From NCBI RefSeq assembly GCF_002196705.1, contig NZ_NADJ01000012.1, positions 52,346-116,345 of the forward strand: a stretch of DNA of 64,000 nucleotides, in the 5' to 3' direction. Below, piece after piece: positions 17,565-25,391 of the stretch. How positions within the stretch are numbered: the first letter of the stretch is position 1; every line of letters starts with the position of its first letter. A model generated the notes under the pieces. The model was not told where the DNA came from. It did no database searches and was given only the letters and a program-made list of their open reading frames with translations. The stretch comes from Desulfosporosinus sp. FKB. GTDB lineage: Bacteria; Bacillota; Desulfitobacteriia; Desulfitobacteriales; Desulfitobacteriaceae. Both the position numbers and the translations under genes were made by a program.

Positions 17565-18045
17565 CCATTTTTTCTAACATATTTGTTATATTCTCAAGCC
17601 AATCACCCACAAAAAGTTCAATGAAACCTTTATCACAGGCTGTTGCGATTCTGGTATCAATTGGTAACTTAGCAAGAATATCTATGTTGAGTTTTTGAGC
17701 AATTTCATCAATATGACTTTCACCAAATATTTTATATTCTTAATCACAATCAGGACACTTGAAATATGCCATATTTTCAACTATTCCGATGATGGGTATC
17801 TTCATCGTTTTAGCCTCTTAACCGACTTAGATACGATCATTGAAACAAGCTCTTGCGGAGAAGTCCAATTATTAATCCGTCAACTGGAATGGATTGGAAT
17901 ACAGTAAGCGGTACGTCACCTGTACCGGGCGGCAGATCAATAAACATGAAATCTACCTCTCTCCAGATTACAGGGTCTGTATCATTTTCCAAAAGAAGAT
18001 TAATCGACATAATATCGATACCTGTTTTACTTTTGACAGGTAATA
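17565..18045 (-). pseudogene. Broken Mrp/NBP35-type P-loop ATPase, C-terminal half
   Basis: Conceptual translation gives recognisable Mrp pieces: a segment ending TDPVIW, FIDLPPGTGDVPLTVFQ, TSPQELVSM, IPIIGIVENMAYFKCPDCD, and KLPIDTRIATACDKG. They are separated by frameshifts and by an in-frame TAA at about 17740, directly after the CPDC cluster motif. The N-terminal half with the Walker A loop is missing, and a short internal deletion lies after VIW. The gene once assembled or carried Fe-S clusters with the flanking NifX proteins. It cannot be functional now. Confidence 0.85.
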
Positions 18046-18046
18046 G

Positions 18047-18229
18047 TCATATTTTTATATTGGCGGACTTAATTACCTCTGCAGTATTCTCGCCAGATCG
18101 TGGGGTAACTAAAACACTTACCTTGTTATCCACAATGATCTGTGCAGCCTTGATCCCTGCACCACCTTGGCTAGCTGCTGCACTATTATCCAGAAATACA
18201 CTTTCCTTTGACTCCGTATCATAAAGCAC
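18047..18229 (-). pseudogene. Truncated NifX-like gene
   Basis: The 60-residue frame reads VFLDNSAAASQGGAGIKAAQ and VLVTPRSGENTAEVIKSANIKI, which matches the C-terminal two thirds of NifX/NifB-domain proteins. The usual N-terminal MKIAV...FGR segment is missing, and the frame runs straight into the Mrp remnant. It is most likely the decayed first NifX gene of the cluster. Confidence 0.7.
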
Positions 18230-18384
18230 CTACCCTTCTCTATTTCCTTTGTTTTGTCAGTTTTAATCAGTAATAAAGTAGCAGGAGACTCCTGCTGCTT
18301 TATTACTGATTAAAAGCTAACAAGTTGTTTGCTTCTAATATTAAGGTTACTTTCAAGTAATTTCTTTTTCTTTTCAATCGATTC

Positions 18385-18606
18385 TTATTGCTTTTTTGTT
18401 GCAGTAGGATCTGTCGAAAGTGTTCTTCCAAAACCTCGTCTGCAACCCCTTCCTTGACCTTGTACCTGCCCCTGACCCTGACATTGACCCTGTCCTTGAC
18501 CTAATCCAGCACCCCTACGACGTACATTACCTTCAGAACAAACACTGAAGCCCCTTCCATTCGTTGCTCCACGTCCCATTGGACCAGACCCATCTCTTCC
18601 CGGCAT
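18385..18606 (-). CDS. DUF5320-type glycine-rich protein
   Basis: The 73-residue protein begins MPGRDGSGPMGRGATNGRGF, the signature of DUF5320 proteins that head Mrp/NifX operons in anaerobes. The middle is a run of GQ dipeptides (about 46-bp tract of GGTCAGGG-type repeats, 18465-18510). Such proteins are small, often with metal-binding ends (one CSEG and one RGCRR here), and of unknown function. Ribosome site AAGGAGG. It is the first gene after the promoter at 18625-18685. Confidence 0.85.
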   Translation of the reverse strand: MPGRDGSGPMGRGATNGRGFSVCSEGNVRRRGAGLGQGQGQCQGQGQVQGQGRGCRRGFGRTLSTDPTATKKQ

Positions 18607-18624
18607 TCTAATTACCTCCTTTTG

Positions 18625-18685
18625 GTTATTGACATATGCCCTTTTCGATTTCTATTATAGTTCTTTTTGAACATATGTCAATTAT
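18625..18685 (-). promoter_or_regulatory. Promoter bracketed by paired TTGACATATG operators (DUF5320/NifX cluster)
   Basis: On the minus strand TTGACA (18681-18676) and TATAAT (18659-18654) form a near-perfect sigma-A promoter with 16-base spacing. The -35 lies in one arm (CATATGTCAATTAT, 18672-18685), and the opposite arm GTTATTGACATATG (18625-18638) lies just before the ribosome site. The arms differ at two end positions and are 33 bases apart. The design matches 15162-15218. Confidence 0.75.
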
Positions 18686-19124
18686 TATTGAGTATTTACT
18701 GTCACAAGTTGATAGACTATTATTTTTATTCACTTTGGTCAACTGGGCATTTGCCGCATAACATAAATTGCTATACTGTTCTCCTTTGTTTTGTTCTATG
18801 GCCCTATAATATACAGAATGACTATTATCTTTTTATATTGCCACAATATTAAATAAGCTAATTATGAAAAATAGTATTAAGTATTTCTTTTTGAATTCGG
18901 ATAGATAATATTCTAAAAAACAATCACATCGATAGCAAATTCGCTTATTATTAAGTACAACTATATACCCTATGGCTTAAAGATTGTCTTGAGATTTACA
19001 CAGAGGCAAATATTACCATAACTAAAAACTATTTGACAAATACATAATTTTAATATGACATTTTGCTAAGTATTGTGTTATTCTATACCTAAAGAGCAAA
19101 CAATATAATTAAGGGGGGTTTCAT

Positions 19125-19277
19125 ATGCTATCAGGAATTTTGAGTATTATTGTAATGATTGCTATTTATGGAGTTGTTTTTATAGATTATAGGCAACAGT
19201 ACGGATTGAAAACCAGAGTTGAAAAATCTATGTTAAATAGAAAGAAAGTATTTAAGTTGAATAAGCGCACTGCCTAA
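19125..19277 (+). CDS. 50-residue single-pass membrane microprotein, unknown
   Basis: Too short for ordinary gene callers, this frame has a strong AAGGGGGGTT ribosome site eight bases before the ATG. It encodes a hydrophobic N-terminal segment (MLSGILSIIVMIAIYGVVF) followed by a basic tail (RKKVFKLNKRTA). That topology suggests one membrane helix with a positive cytoplasmic end. A decayed copy lies at 16385-16528 with the same flanks, which supports it being a real unit. I do not know the family. A strong hairpin terminator follows. Confidence 0.65.
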   Translation: MLSGILSIIVMIAIYGVVFIDYRQQYGLKTRVEKSMLNRKKVFKLNKRTA

Positions 19278-19317
19278 GAGGTGAAGATTGTGAATATGGC
19301 TAAATTTTTTAGATTAC

Positions 19318-19360
19318 TCAAGCTAATGTGTTTAAAAAATAAACATCATTAGCTTTTTGT
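19318..19360 (+). terminator. Terminator of the microprotein gene
   Basis: AAGCTAATG/CATTAGCTT with an inner TGTTTA/TAAACA extension forms a long hairpin followed by TTTTTGTTTTT. It lies about 45 bases after the microprotein stop codon. Confidence 0.8.
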
Positions 19361-19406
19361 TTTTAAATGGAAAATGGGAAGATATATTCAATAGTTTATC
19401 TCTAAG

Positions 19407-19441
19407 AAAATGACGTTAAGACTTTGCCTTAACGTCATTTT
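19407..19441. terminator. Perfect 14-bp stem hairpin, probably bidirectional terminator
   Basis: AAAATGACGTTAAG and CTTAACGTCATTTT pair perfectly around a seven-base loop, with T-runs on both sides. It separates the plus-strand microprotein from the minus-strand amidohydrolase remnant. Confidence 0.65.
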
Positions 19442-19509
19442 GGCTAAAGTTTATGAGCTTATTATAGAATGTACATAAAATTCGTTCTTAAATTTATAAC
19501 TGCTGTTCC

Positions 19510-19680
19510 TCTATAAATAAGGTCCAACATAGCAGCCTTTCGCATCAATAATTCCTGCGCCTTCAGGAGCCGGACCTCCAATGTTGACAATCTTTTCTCC
19601 TTTGATTGTAACAGACTGCTTGTCTATTACACGCTCACCATCAAAGATTTTCACGTTGATAAAAAATGTTCCTTATCCAT
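19510..19680 (-). pseudogene. N-terminal remnant of an amidohydrolase
   Basis: After a frameshift near the start (ATG at about 19680, then a TGA nine codons on), the other frame reads VKIFDGERVIDKQSVTIKG then KIVNIGG, APEGAGIIDAKGCYVGPYL and a stop. This is the small beta-sandwich start of metal-dependent amidohydrolases (imidazolonepropionase/dihydroorotase type). The catalytic barrel, including the HxH motif, is absent. Confidence 0.65.
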
Positions 19681-19804
19681 GTTAATAACCTCTTTTCAAT
19701 AGTATTATTTCTAAACCCTGTTTGGTTTCTATAAGCATAGTATAAAGCTGCTATTTAAACCGAACTTAAATGGAGTTTAAACGCAATGTATACAAAAATA
19801 AAAA

Positions 19805-19830
19805 CCACAGCCGATAAATTCGGACTGTGG
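19805..19830. terminator. Hairpin CCACAG-CCGA/TCGG-CTGTGG
   Basis: CCACAGCCGA and TCGGACTGTGG pair around ATAAAT with one mismatch or bulge; A- and T-runs flank both sides (AAAAACCA before, CATAAAAA after). It looks like a bidirectional terminator stranded between gene remnants. The rest of 19690-20050 shows no gene. Confidence 0.5.
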
Positions 19831-20060
19831 CATAAAAAGCGCCGACCTTTCCATAGCCTTGAATTGATGTTAAAACGCAAGAGACGAGTTCGAAAATGTC
19901 GCTGTTTTAGGCGTTTTGTTTTTACAGACTTAGTCCCAAATTTCCAAGAATGTACATACCTTAGTATATACGTATATATTGTTACACCGGAAATACAAAA
20001 TAGGTAATTTCCAATAATACTCTCTAAAGAAACCTTTCCGCCAATATACACTTTAAGAAG

Positions 20061-20515
20061 GTGATGATCATCAAGATTGGTATACCAAGAGCACTCTTAT
20101 ATTATAGATACAAGCATCTTTGGGAAAGTTTTTTTAATGAACTGAAAATCGACTATATTGTCAGCCCGGATACCAACAGAGACATTGTTCGAAAAGGAAT
20201 AGCCTATGCTATAGACGAATCGTGCTTGTCCTCAAAAATAAAAATTATGCCATGTATCCGATGGGGGCTACCAGCATGGCAACCATTGACAGAGCACTGG
20301 ATTTTCTAAAAAGGACTACGATGGGATCATTCATGTCAAATCCTTTGGTTGTACACCGGAAATTGATGCCATTCCAGTTCTACAAAATATCAGCAATGAT
20401 TTTAAAATTCCAATTCTCTATCTTTCCTTTGACACACAATCAAGCGAGACCAGTTTTAATACTCGTCTCGAGGCTATTTATGACATGATAATCATGAGAA
20501 AGGACACTAAGAAAT
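20061..20515 (+). pseudogene. Remnant of a DUF2229 (activase-associated) protein
   Basis: The GTG at 20061 follows AGAAGGTG-type signals and opens a frame reading IIKIGIPRALLYYRYKHLWESF, IDYIVSPDTNRDI and AYAIDESCLSSKI, the start of the DUF2229 family linked to 2-hydroxyacyl-CoA dehydratase activases. It then jumps by an internal deletion and frameshifts to YAMYPMGATSMATIDRAL, to IIHVKSFGCTPEIDAIPVLQ and to ILYLSFDTQSSETSFNTRLE. The order is right, but the frame is broken at least twice and a large part is gone. Confidence 0.75.
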
Positions 20516-20815
20516 GAGCAGGCATATTTAGGAATTGATATCGGCTCCATTTCTACCAAAGGGGTGGTCATCGATGAACACAATAAGATTAAGGCAAGTG
20601 AGTATCTGTGGACAGAGGGTGATCCCCTAAAAGCCGTTAAACGACTATTGTCCACTTTAAAGAGGCAGCTTGACAACACTACGAAAAAATTGTCGCAGTC
20701 GGTACCACAGGCAGTGCCCGTAAACTGATTGGGGCAATGACGGACGCTGTTGTTATTAAAAACGAGATAACTGCCCACGCCATCGGGGCAATTCATAAAA
20801 CGATGCTTAACCTCC
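20516..20815 (+). pseudogene. Remnant of a BcrA/BadF/HgdC-type activase ATPase
   Basis: Conceptual translation gives AYLGIDIGSISTKGVVIDE (the ASKHA phosphate-1 loop), then AVKRLLSTLKRQL, a frameshift, and VGTTGSARKLIGAMTDAVV and EITAHAIGAI. The reading stops before the conserved CAAGTGRF cluster ligand. Together with the preceding DUF2229 remnant it shows that a second acyl-CoA dehydratase activase system once stood here; an intact one lies at 35884. Confidence 0.78.
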
Positions 20816-20821
20816 CCCAAA

Positions 20822-20857
20822 ACGCTGAAAAGCCCAGCATTGCTGGACTTTTTTATG
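20822..20857 (+). terminator. Terminator after the activase remnant
   Basis: AAGCCCAGCA/TGCTGGACTT hairpin followed by TTTTTATG. The tail, CTGGACTTTTT then TATGTTAATTAATTGTATCAA, recurs almost unchanged at 53612-53645. Confidence 0.65.
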
Positions 20858-20875
20858 TTAATTAATTGTATCAAG

Positions 20876-21136
20876 ATGGCATATATAATAACTAACTCAG
20901 CTTCTTCGTTTATCTAATAAAACACGAGATGCCTTTCGACAATTATTACTCTATACCCTTGCTTTTTTAAAATCGACTCTGGAAACTCCTGAAGATGATT
21001 GATTACAGTTTGATGATATATTCTTATTCATCTTCATTTCTTCTTCAGCAGTACAACTGTCTCTGTATGTTGGTTCATGGAAACATATTTTCCAAATAGA
21101 AAATGAAGGACAAGGGATCAACTAAAAATGAAAAAA
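20876..21136. other. Intergenic, no gene seen
   Basis: About 260 bases between a terminator on the plus strand and one on the minus strand, with no ribosome site leading into an open frame on either strand. Confidence 0.4.
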
Positions 21137-21167
21137 GCAAAGAGCCCCAGCATTCAGGGCTCTTTGC
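21137..21167 (-). terminator. Terminator of the Trp-heptad peptide gene
   Basis: GCAAAGAGCCC / GGGCTCTTTGC (one extra C in the loop side) forms an 11-bp stem followed on the minus strand by TTTTTTC. It lies 30 bases past the stop codon of the small hydrophobic protein. Confidence 0.85.
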
Positions 21168-21196
21168 AGTCTCTCCATAACCGGTCTACCTTCCTT

Positions 21197-21349
21197 TTAT
21201 GCAGCAAACGGAACAGCAAACAATGCAACCAGAGCTGCCCACAAATCTCCTATAGCAGCCCACAAAACAGCAAACGCTGTCCAAAAAGTTCCCAGAGCAG
21301 CCCAAACATTTCCTAGTGCAGCCCATAAAGCGCCTGAACCTAAAGCCAT
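21197..21349 (-). CDS. 50-residue hydrophobic protein with tryptophan heptad repeat
   Basis: Missed by usual length limits, this frame has AAGGGGGTG upstream of the ATG and a strong terminator downstream. The product has Trp at residues 9, 16, 23, 30 and 37 and Phe at 44: an exact seven-residue period with consensus W-A-A-L-G-x-h (for example LWAALGNVWAALGTFW). A 21-bp repeat in the DNA mirrors this. One charged residue (Asp35) is present. It should form one very hydrophobic helix with a Trp stripe, so a membrane peptide, holin-like or bacteriocin-like role is possible. I know no named family for it. Confidence 0.7.
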   Translation of the reverse strand: MALGSGALWAALGNVWAALGTFWTAFAVLWAAIGDLWAALVALFAVPFAA

Positions 21350-21591
21350 AATGACACCCCCTTGTAATCAAAGTATTTATGAAGGCTTGTATATCATATC
21401 CTATGCAGTTGTCCTAATAACGCTTCACAATATCTTAAAGTGTCTCGATGGAAAACAGAGTAAGACTTTAAAATGGCGGTTTTGATAACTCTTGACATAC
21501 TATAAGCAAGAGTAAACCTAATTGGGTAAATACTAGCGGTTACCGAACAAGGCATAGCAATCTTGATTACGTATCCGTTCCCCAAATAGGA

Positions 21592-22467
21592 TCATGTTGC
21601 CGAATCTTTGATAAAGGACTTAAATCGAGTTAGCGCAGGTGACGAATACCCCTGAGATCTCCAGATCATGTGAATGCTTAGAGAACATCTGGGATTACGC
21701 ACACGAATTAGTGAAACCTTTTTCAGATCAATCCCCGGAAAGATCGGAATCAGTGCAACACCAAATTTAGCGCCGACAAGCCCGGCTACTGTTCTTTCAT
21801 CGAAGGCCTCGAACGACATTTTCGGCTGGAAACCGGCATTATTGCACAGTTTCTCAACGCTATCACGGAGTGCAGTTTGAGGTTTATAAAGAACAAATGG
21901 ATCAGCTGCCAATTCGCTTAAATCAATCTGCTCAACGTTTGCCAACCTGTGATTTTTATCAACTATTAAAAATAGCTCCAGCGTCATTATAGGTAAGGAG
22001 CTAAAGTCTTTAAAAGGTTGCTGCAGAGTGCAGAAGGCCACGTCAACTTTAGCTGATTCCAGCTGATTCAGTATTTGATTGGAGGTATCCTGAGTTAGAT
22101 GAAATTGAATTCCGGGAGCTTCTTTTTGAAACTTACTGATTAATTCCGGGATGAAACTTGACCCGAGCGGTTGAATAAAGCCAAGCGATAGCGTACCATG
22201 CAAGGGATCGACCATATGGTCGATTTTTTTCTTTGCCTCGTCTATTTCCCACAAAGCCCGGTTGACATGCTCAAGGAAGACTTCTCCATAGCGGTTTAAC
22301 ACAACACCACGACTTTTTCTTTTAAACAATGGAACCCCGATTTCCTGTTCGAGCCGGGAGATTGTTCGGCTTAGTGCACCTTGGGAAAGGGTTAATTCTT
22401 CTGCAGCCTTTGAGAAGTTACATATGCCAGCCAGAATTTGAAAATATTTCAGTTGATGCCAGTCCAT
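21592..22467 (-). CDS. LysR family transcriptional regulator
   Basis: The 291-residue protein starts MDWHQLKYFQILAGICNFSKAAEELTLSQGALSRTISRLEQEIG, the classical LysR winged helix-turn-helix, followed by a periplasmic-binding-protein-like effector domain (LSLGFIQPLGSSFIPELISKF). I place the start at 22467, where GGAGGAAAG precedes the ATG; the frame upstream to 22518 lacks family similarity. It is divergent from an MFS transporter gene 124 bases away, the usual arrangement in which LysR activates the neighbour in response to its substrate. Confidence 0.92.
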   Translation of the reverse strand: MDWHQLKYFQILAGICNFSKAAEELTLSQGALSRTISRLEQEIGVPLFKRKSRGVVLNRYGEVFLEHVNRALWEIDEAKKKIDHMVDPLHGTLSLGFIQPLGSSFIPELISKFQKEAPGIQFHLTQDTSNQILNQLESAKVDVAFCTLQQPFKDFSSLPIMTLELFLIVDKNHRLANVEQIDLSELAADPFVLYKPQTALRDSVEKLCNNAGFQPKMSFEAFDERTVAGLVGAKFGVALIPIFPGIDLKKVSLIRVRNPRCSLSIHMIWRSQGYSSPALTRFKSFIKDSAT

Positions 22468-22591
22468 TAAACTTTCCTCCATCAAAAAAGTGATATTACA
22501 ATTATGCAACAAAACCATGTCAAAGACAATTTGTTACGCATACCTGATTGGAGTTACAATTTAAAAGTTGTGACTAGAAGAGGAGGCAAAG

Positions 22592-23809
22592 TTGAGTATG
22601 AAAGAAAAATTATGGACGAAGGATTATTTAAGTATAACGACCCTCAGTTTTTTTATTTTCCTAGCTTTTTATGTGTTATTAACCGCTCTCCCTTTATATT
22701 TGGTGGGTACACTCCATGCAGGCGCAGACAAAGTAGGACTGTTGGTGACACTGTTCTTGGGAGCAGCTATCGTAATTCGGCCTTTTGCAGGCCGATGGTT
22801 GAGTAAAGGCGCACAAAAGCAAATCCTTGTTTATTCCACAGTGGCCTTTTTCATGGGAACATTGCTTTATCCCTTTGCAGCAAAGAATATTTGGGCATTA
22901 CTCCTGCTGCGGGTTTTTCACGGGATGACGTTTGGTGTTATTACCACAGCAAAAGGGACCATTTGCGCAGAACTCATTCCAGCTTCACGGCGAGGAGAGG
23001 GATTAAGCTATTTTTCCCTAGCAATGAGCTTAGCGATGGTATTTGGTCCGTTTATCGGACTGAAATTCGCAGCTGTCAATGCTTACAACACTGCTTTTAT
23101 TACGTGTATGCTTATATCTGTGGTGAATATTATTCTGGCTGTAATTATCAAAGTTCCGGACATAGATGACGCAACAAAAACACTTTCAGAGAAAAGTAAA
23201 TTTTCTTGGAATGACTTGTTTGATAAAAAAGCTGCACCTTTTGCTTTAGCGACATTTATTTTAGCCTGTGCTTATTCGGGTATATCCGCCTTTTTTGCTT
23301 TATATATGAAGGATTTAGGCCTAACCTCTGTGGCTAGTTCATTCTTCCTGATCTACGCTGGATTTATTATGATTTCCCGCCCGTTTACTGGACGTTGGTC
23401 AGACCAATTGGGGGCAAAAATTATTGTTTATCCTTGTTTTGTTATCTTCGCAATAGGAATGTTCTTGTTGAGTCAATCCCACGCAAGTTACTTATTCCTA
23501 ATCGCCGGAGCTTTGATTGGTATCGGTTATGGCTCAGTCACGCCAATTTTACAAACTCAAACGATCGGTTCAGTCGAACCACACAGGGTGGGTTTAGCAA
23601 ACTCCTTATTCTTTAATTCGATGGATGCCGGTATGGCAATCGGCGCATATGCCTTAGGGATCATGGCCAGCGGTTCGGGATATCGATCCATTTATGTAGC
23701 CGGAGTGGTGCTGATTATCGTCACTGGACTTCAATATTTAGTACTTACTCACAACAAAGAAACTCTTGAGATCCAGCCCGGGCTTTCTAGTGAAATTACA
23801 GGGAGATAA
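22592..23809 (+). CDS. Major facilitator superfamily transporter
   Basis: The 405-residue protein shows twelve hydrophobic segments, the loop-2-3 motif variant VIRPFAGRWLSKGAQKQ and its repeat in the second half (MISRPFTGRWSDQLGAK), both hallmarks of MFS carriers. The substrate is unknown; similar proteins are drug or metabolite exporters. AGGAGG at 22581 favours the TTG at 22592, with ATG at 22598 as the alternative. It is divergent from the LysR gene, which probably controls it. Confidence 0.88.
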   Translation: MSMKEKLWTKDYLSITTLSFFIFLAFYVLLTALPLYLVGTLHAGADKVGLLVTLFLGAAIVIRPFAGRWLSKGAQKQILVYSTVAFFMGTLLYPFAAKNIWALLLLRVFHGMTFGVITTAKGTICAELIPASRRGEGLSYFSLAMSLAMVFGPFIGLKFAAVNAYNTAFITCMLISVVNIILAVIIKVPDIDDATKTLSEKSKFSWNDLFDKKAAPFALATFILACAYSGISAFFALYMKDLGLTSVASSFFLIYAGFIMISRPFTGRWSDQLGAKIIVYPCFVIFAIGMFLLSQSHASYLFLIAGALIGIGYGSVTPILQTQTIGSVEPHRVGLANSLFFNSMDAGMAIGAYALGIMASGSGYRSIYVAGVVLIIVTGLQYLVLTHNKETLEIQPGLSSEITGR

Positions 23810-24136
23810 AAACTAATTGCCTTCTTTGCGCCTACCGGAGTGAACAAAAATCTTCTTAGCTCTGGTTACTCAGGTGTAAAGAAGGTTTCTCTGTAACATC
23901 ACGTAGTGTTGCATGGTTTTCCTATTATTGAAGTGCACAAAGCATAAGCAAAAAGCACCTTCCTTATCCAGAAGATGCCTCTTAAAATAGTACCTTGCCC
24001 AATAGATACGCTCATACTTATGTATTTGCGTTTAATGAGTTAACATTAACGTCCTTCGTGTTACCTTTTGCAGGGTTAAACCAAATCAGGTGCTTGAAAT
24101 AGTGAATTTAGAAAGCAGTTCCGAAGAGCTTAGTCT
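23810..24136. other. Intergenic, no gene seen
   Basis: About 325 bases between convergent genes. A weak hairpin (AAGCACCTTCC with AGAAGATGCCTCTT) near 23950-23985 may stop one of them. Otherwise I see nothing. Confidence 0.35.
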
Positions 24137-25390
24137 TTAAAGCCGCTTAGACCAGCAGCAATGCTTTGCTTTGCGGCCGCTACCACAGGGACAGGGATCA
24201 TTTCGCCTAACATCTCGCCACCGGGCCTGTGACTTGGCAAGCAGTTCAGCCTTAATCGCGTCCGTTGTTAACCCTTGTTTTCTGAGCTGCATGACATGTC
24301 TCAAGGGTTGTTCAGCATGAGCATAAAAATGCCGTAACCCACTACATAAATAATTAAGTCCCTGCTCTCCATTCTCTGCTAAAATGAACCTGTCTTTTGG
24401 ACATCCCCCATTACATATCTCAAGCCATGAACAAGAACAGCATTGTTGTGGAAGTTTGGTCTGCTTTTCATTCCCGAAGCGGCGTTGTACCGGTAAGTCC
24501 ACAAGTACACTCAGTGGGGAAGATTCAATGTCACCAATGTGGTGGTCAGGATTAACAAAGTGATCGCACGAGTATACACTACCATCATGCTCAACGATGA
24601 GTACTCGGCCACAGGTTGGTGCCATCCAGCATAAGCTGGCATTCCCTCCAGACCATACCAATGCTATTTCCGCGAACAGTTGGACGTCCAGCCGTCCAAG
24701 ATCGTGACGGATCCATTCGTCGAAAACCGTACACAAAAAATCTCCGTATTCTTCGCTCATCACAGAGTCCGCTGTCGGCTGTCCATTCTCAGTGAGCCGT
24801 ACAATTGGTATGAATTGAATCCATCCCGTATTAAGGTCTTTGAGCGCCCGGTAAACGGCGAGCGGTTCTTTTGCTGTTTCGGATGTTACGGTACACAGCA
24901 AATCAGGCTGAATACCATGAGATTGCAAACGGCGGACTGACGCAACTGCCCGTTCATAAGATCCGCTACCACTGTGATCTTTGCGATTTTTGTCATGCAG
25001 CCATTGTGTACCGTCTATACTCAGCCCCACATCAAAGTGGGCGTCAGCCAAAAATGAACACCACTCGTCATCCAGCAGAATCCCGTTGGTCTGAAGATTG
25101 TTCCAACAGCTCCATCCTTCCGGGAGGTAGCGTTTCTGCAGTTTCAAAACAAGGCGGTAGAAGTCCAATCCAGCTAATGTAGGTTCCCCGCCATGCCATG
25201 TGAACTGTACGGCAGGCCCCGGGCTTGACGCTATATATTGATGAATATAAGTTTCCAAAAGGCTGTCCGACATACGAAATTGTTGATGCTGGCTCTTTAA
25301 AAAACGTCCTGTCTCTAAATAGTAACAGTAACTGCATTTCAAGTTACACAGCGACCCGACCGGCTTAGCCATAACAACAAATGGCTGCAT
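24137..25390 (-). CDS. Radical SAM/SPASM protein, anaerobic sulfatase-maturase-like, with SEC-C tail
   Basis: The 417-residue protein has the radical SAM motif CNLKCSYCYY near residue 17 and QFTWHGGEPTLAGLDFY, typical of anSME enzymes that oxidise a Cys or Ser of sulfatases to formylglycine. It also has a SPASM region binding two extra [4Fe-4S] clusters (CWMAPTCGRVL, CCSCSWLEICNGGCPKD). Residues 398-414 add a zinc-binding SEC-C motif (NDPCPCGSGRKAKHCC), an unusual appendage. No sulfatase gene is nearby, so the substrate could be another peptide. It starts one base after the dienelactone hydrolase gene and is surely cotranscribed. Confidence 0.88.
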   Translation of the reverse strand: MQPFVVMAKPVGSLCNLKCSYCYYLETGRFLKSQHQQFRMSDSLLETYIHQYIASSPGPAVQFTWHGGEPTLAGLDFYRLVLKLQKRYLPEGWSCWNNLQTNGILLDDEWCSFLADAHFDVGLSIDGTQWLHDKNRKDHSGSGSYERAVASVRRLQSHGIQPDLLCTVTSETAKEPLAVYRALKDLNTGWIQFIPIVRLTENGQPTADSVMSEEYGDFLCTVFDEWIRHDLGRLDVQLFAEIALVWSGGNASLCWMAPTCGRVLIVEHDGSVYSCDHFVNPDHHIGDIESSPLSVLVDLPVQRRFGNEKQTKLPQQCCSCSWLEICNGGCPKDRFILAENGEQGLNYLCSGLRHFYAHAEQPLRHVMQLRKQGLTTDAIKAELLAKSQARWRDVRRNDPCPCGSGRKAKHCCWSKRL

Positions 25391-25391
25391 C

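Noticed and set aside
18465..18510. CRISPR-like or mobile repeat in the GQ tract
   Set aside because: The short repeats are in frame within the DUF5320 gene and encode Gly-Gln dipeptides; there are no spacers. No CRISPR array was seen anywhere in the window.
19290..19352. Eighteen-codon frame after the microprotein (GAGGTGAAG then GTG)
   Set aside because: Its second half is the stem of the terminator hairpin and the frame is not kept in the second copy, so the similarity reflects the terminator.
19755..20051. 98-codon minus-strand frame around the hairpin at 19805
   Set aside because: It reads through a bidirectional terminator, has no ribosome site and shows no domain pattern.
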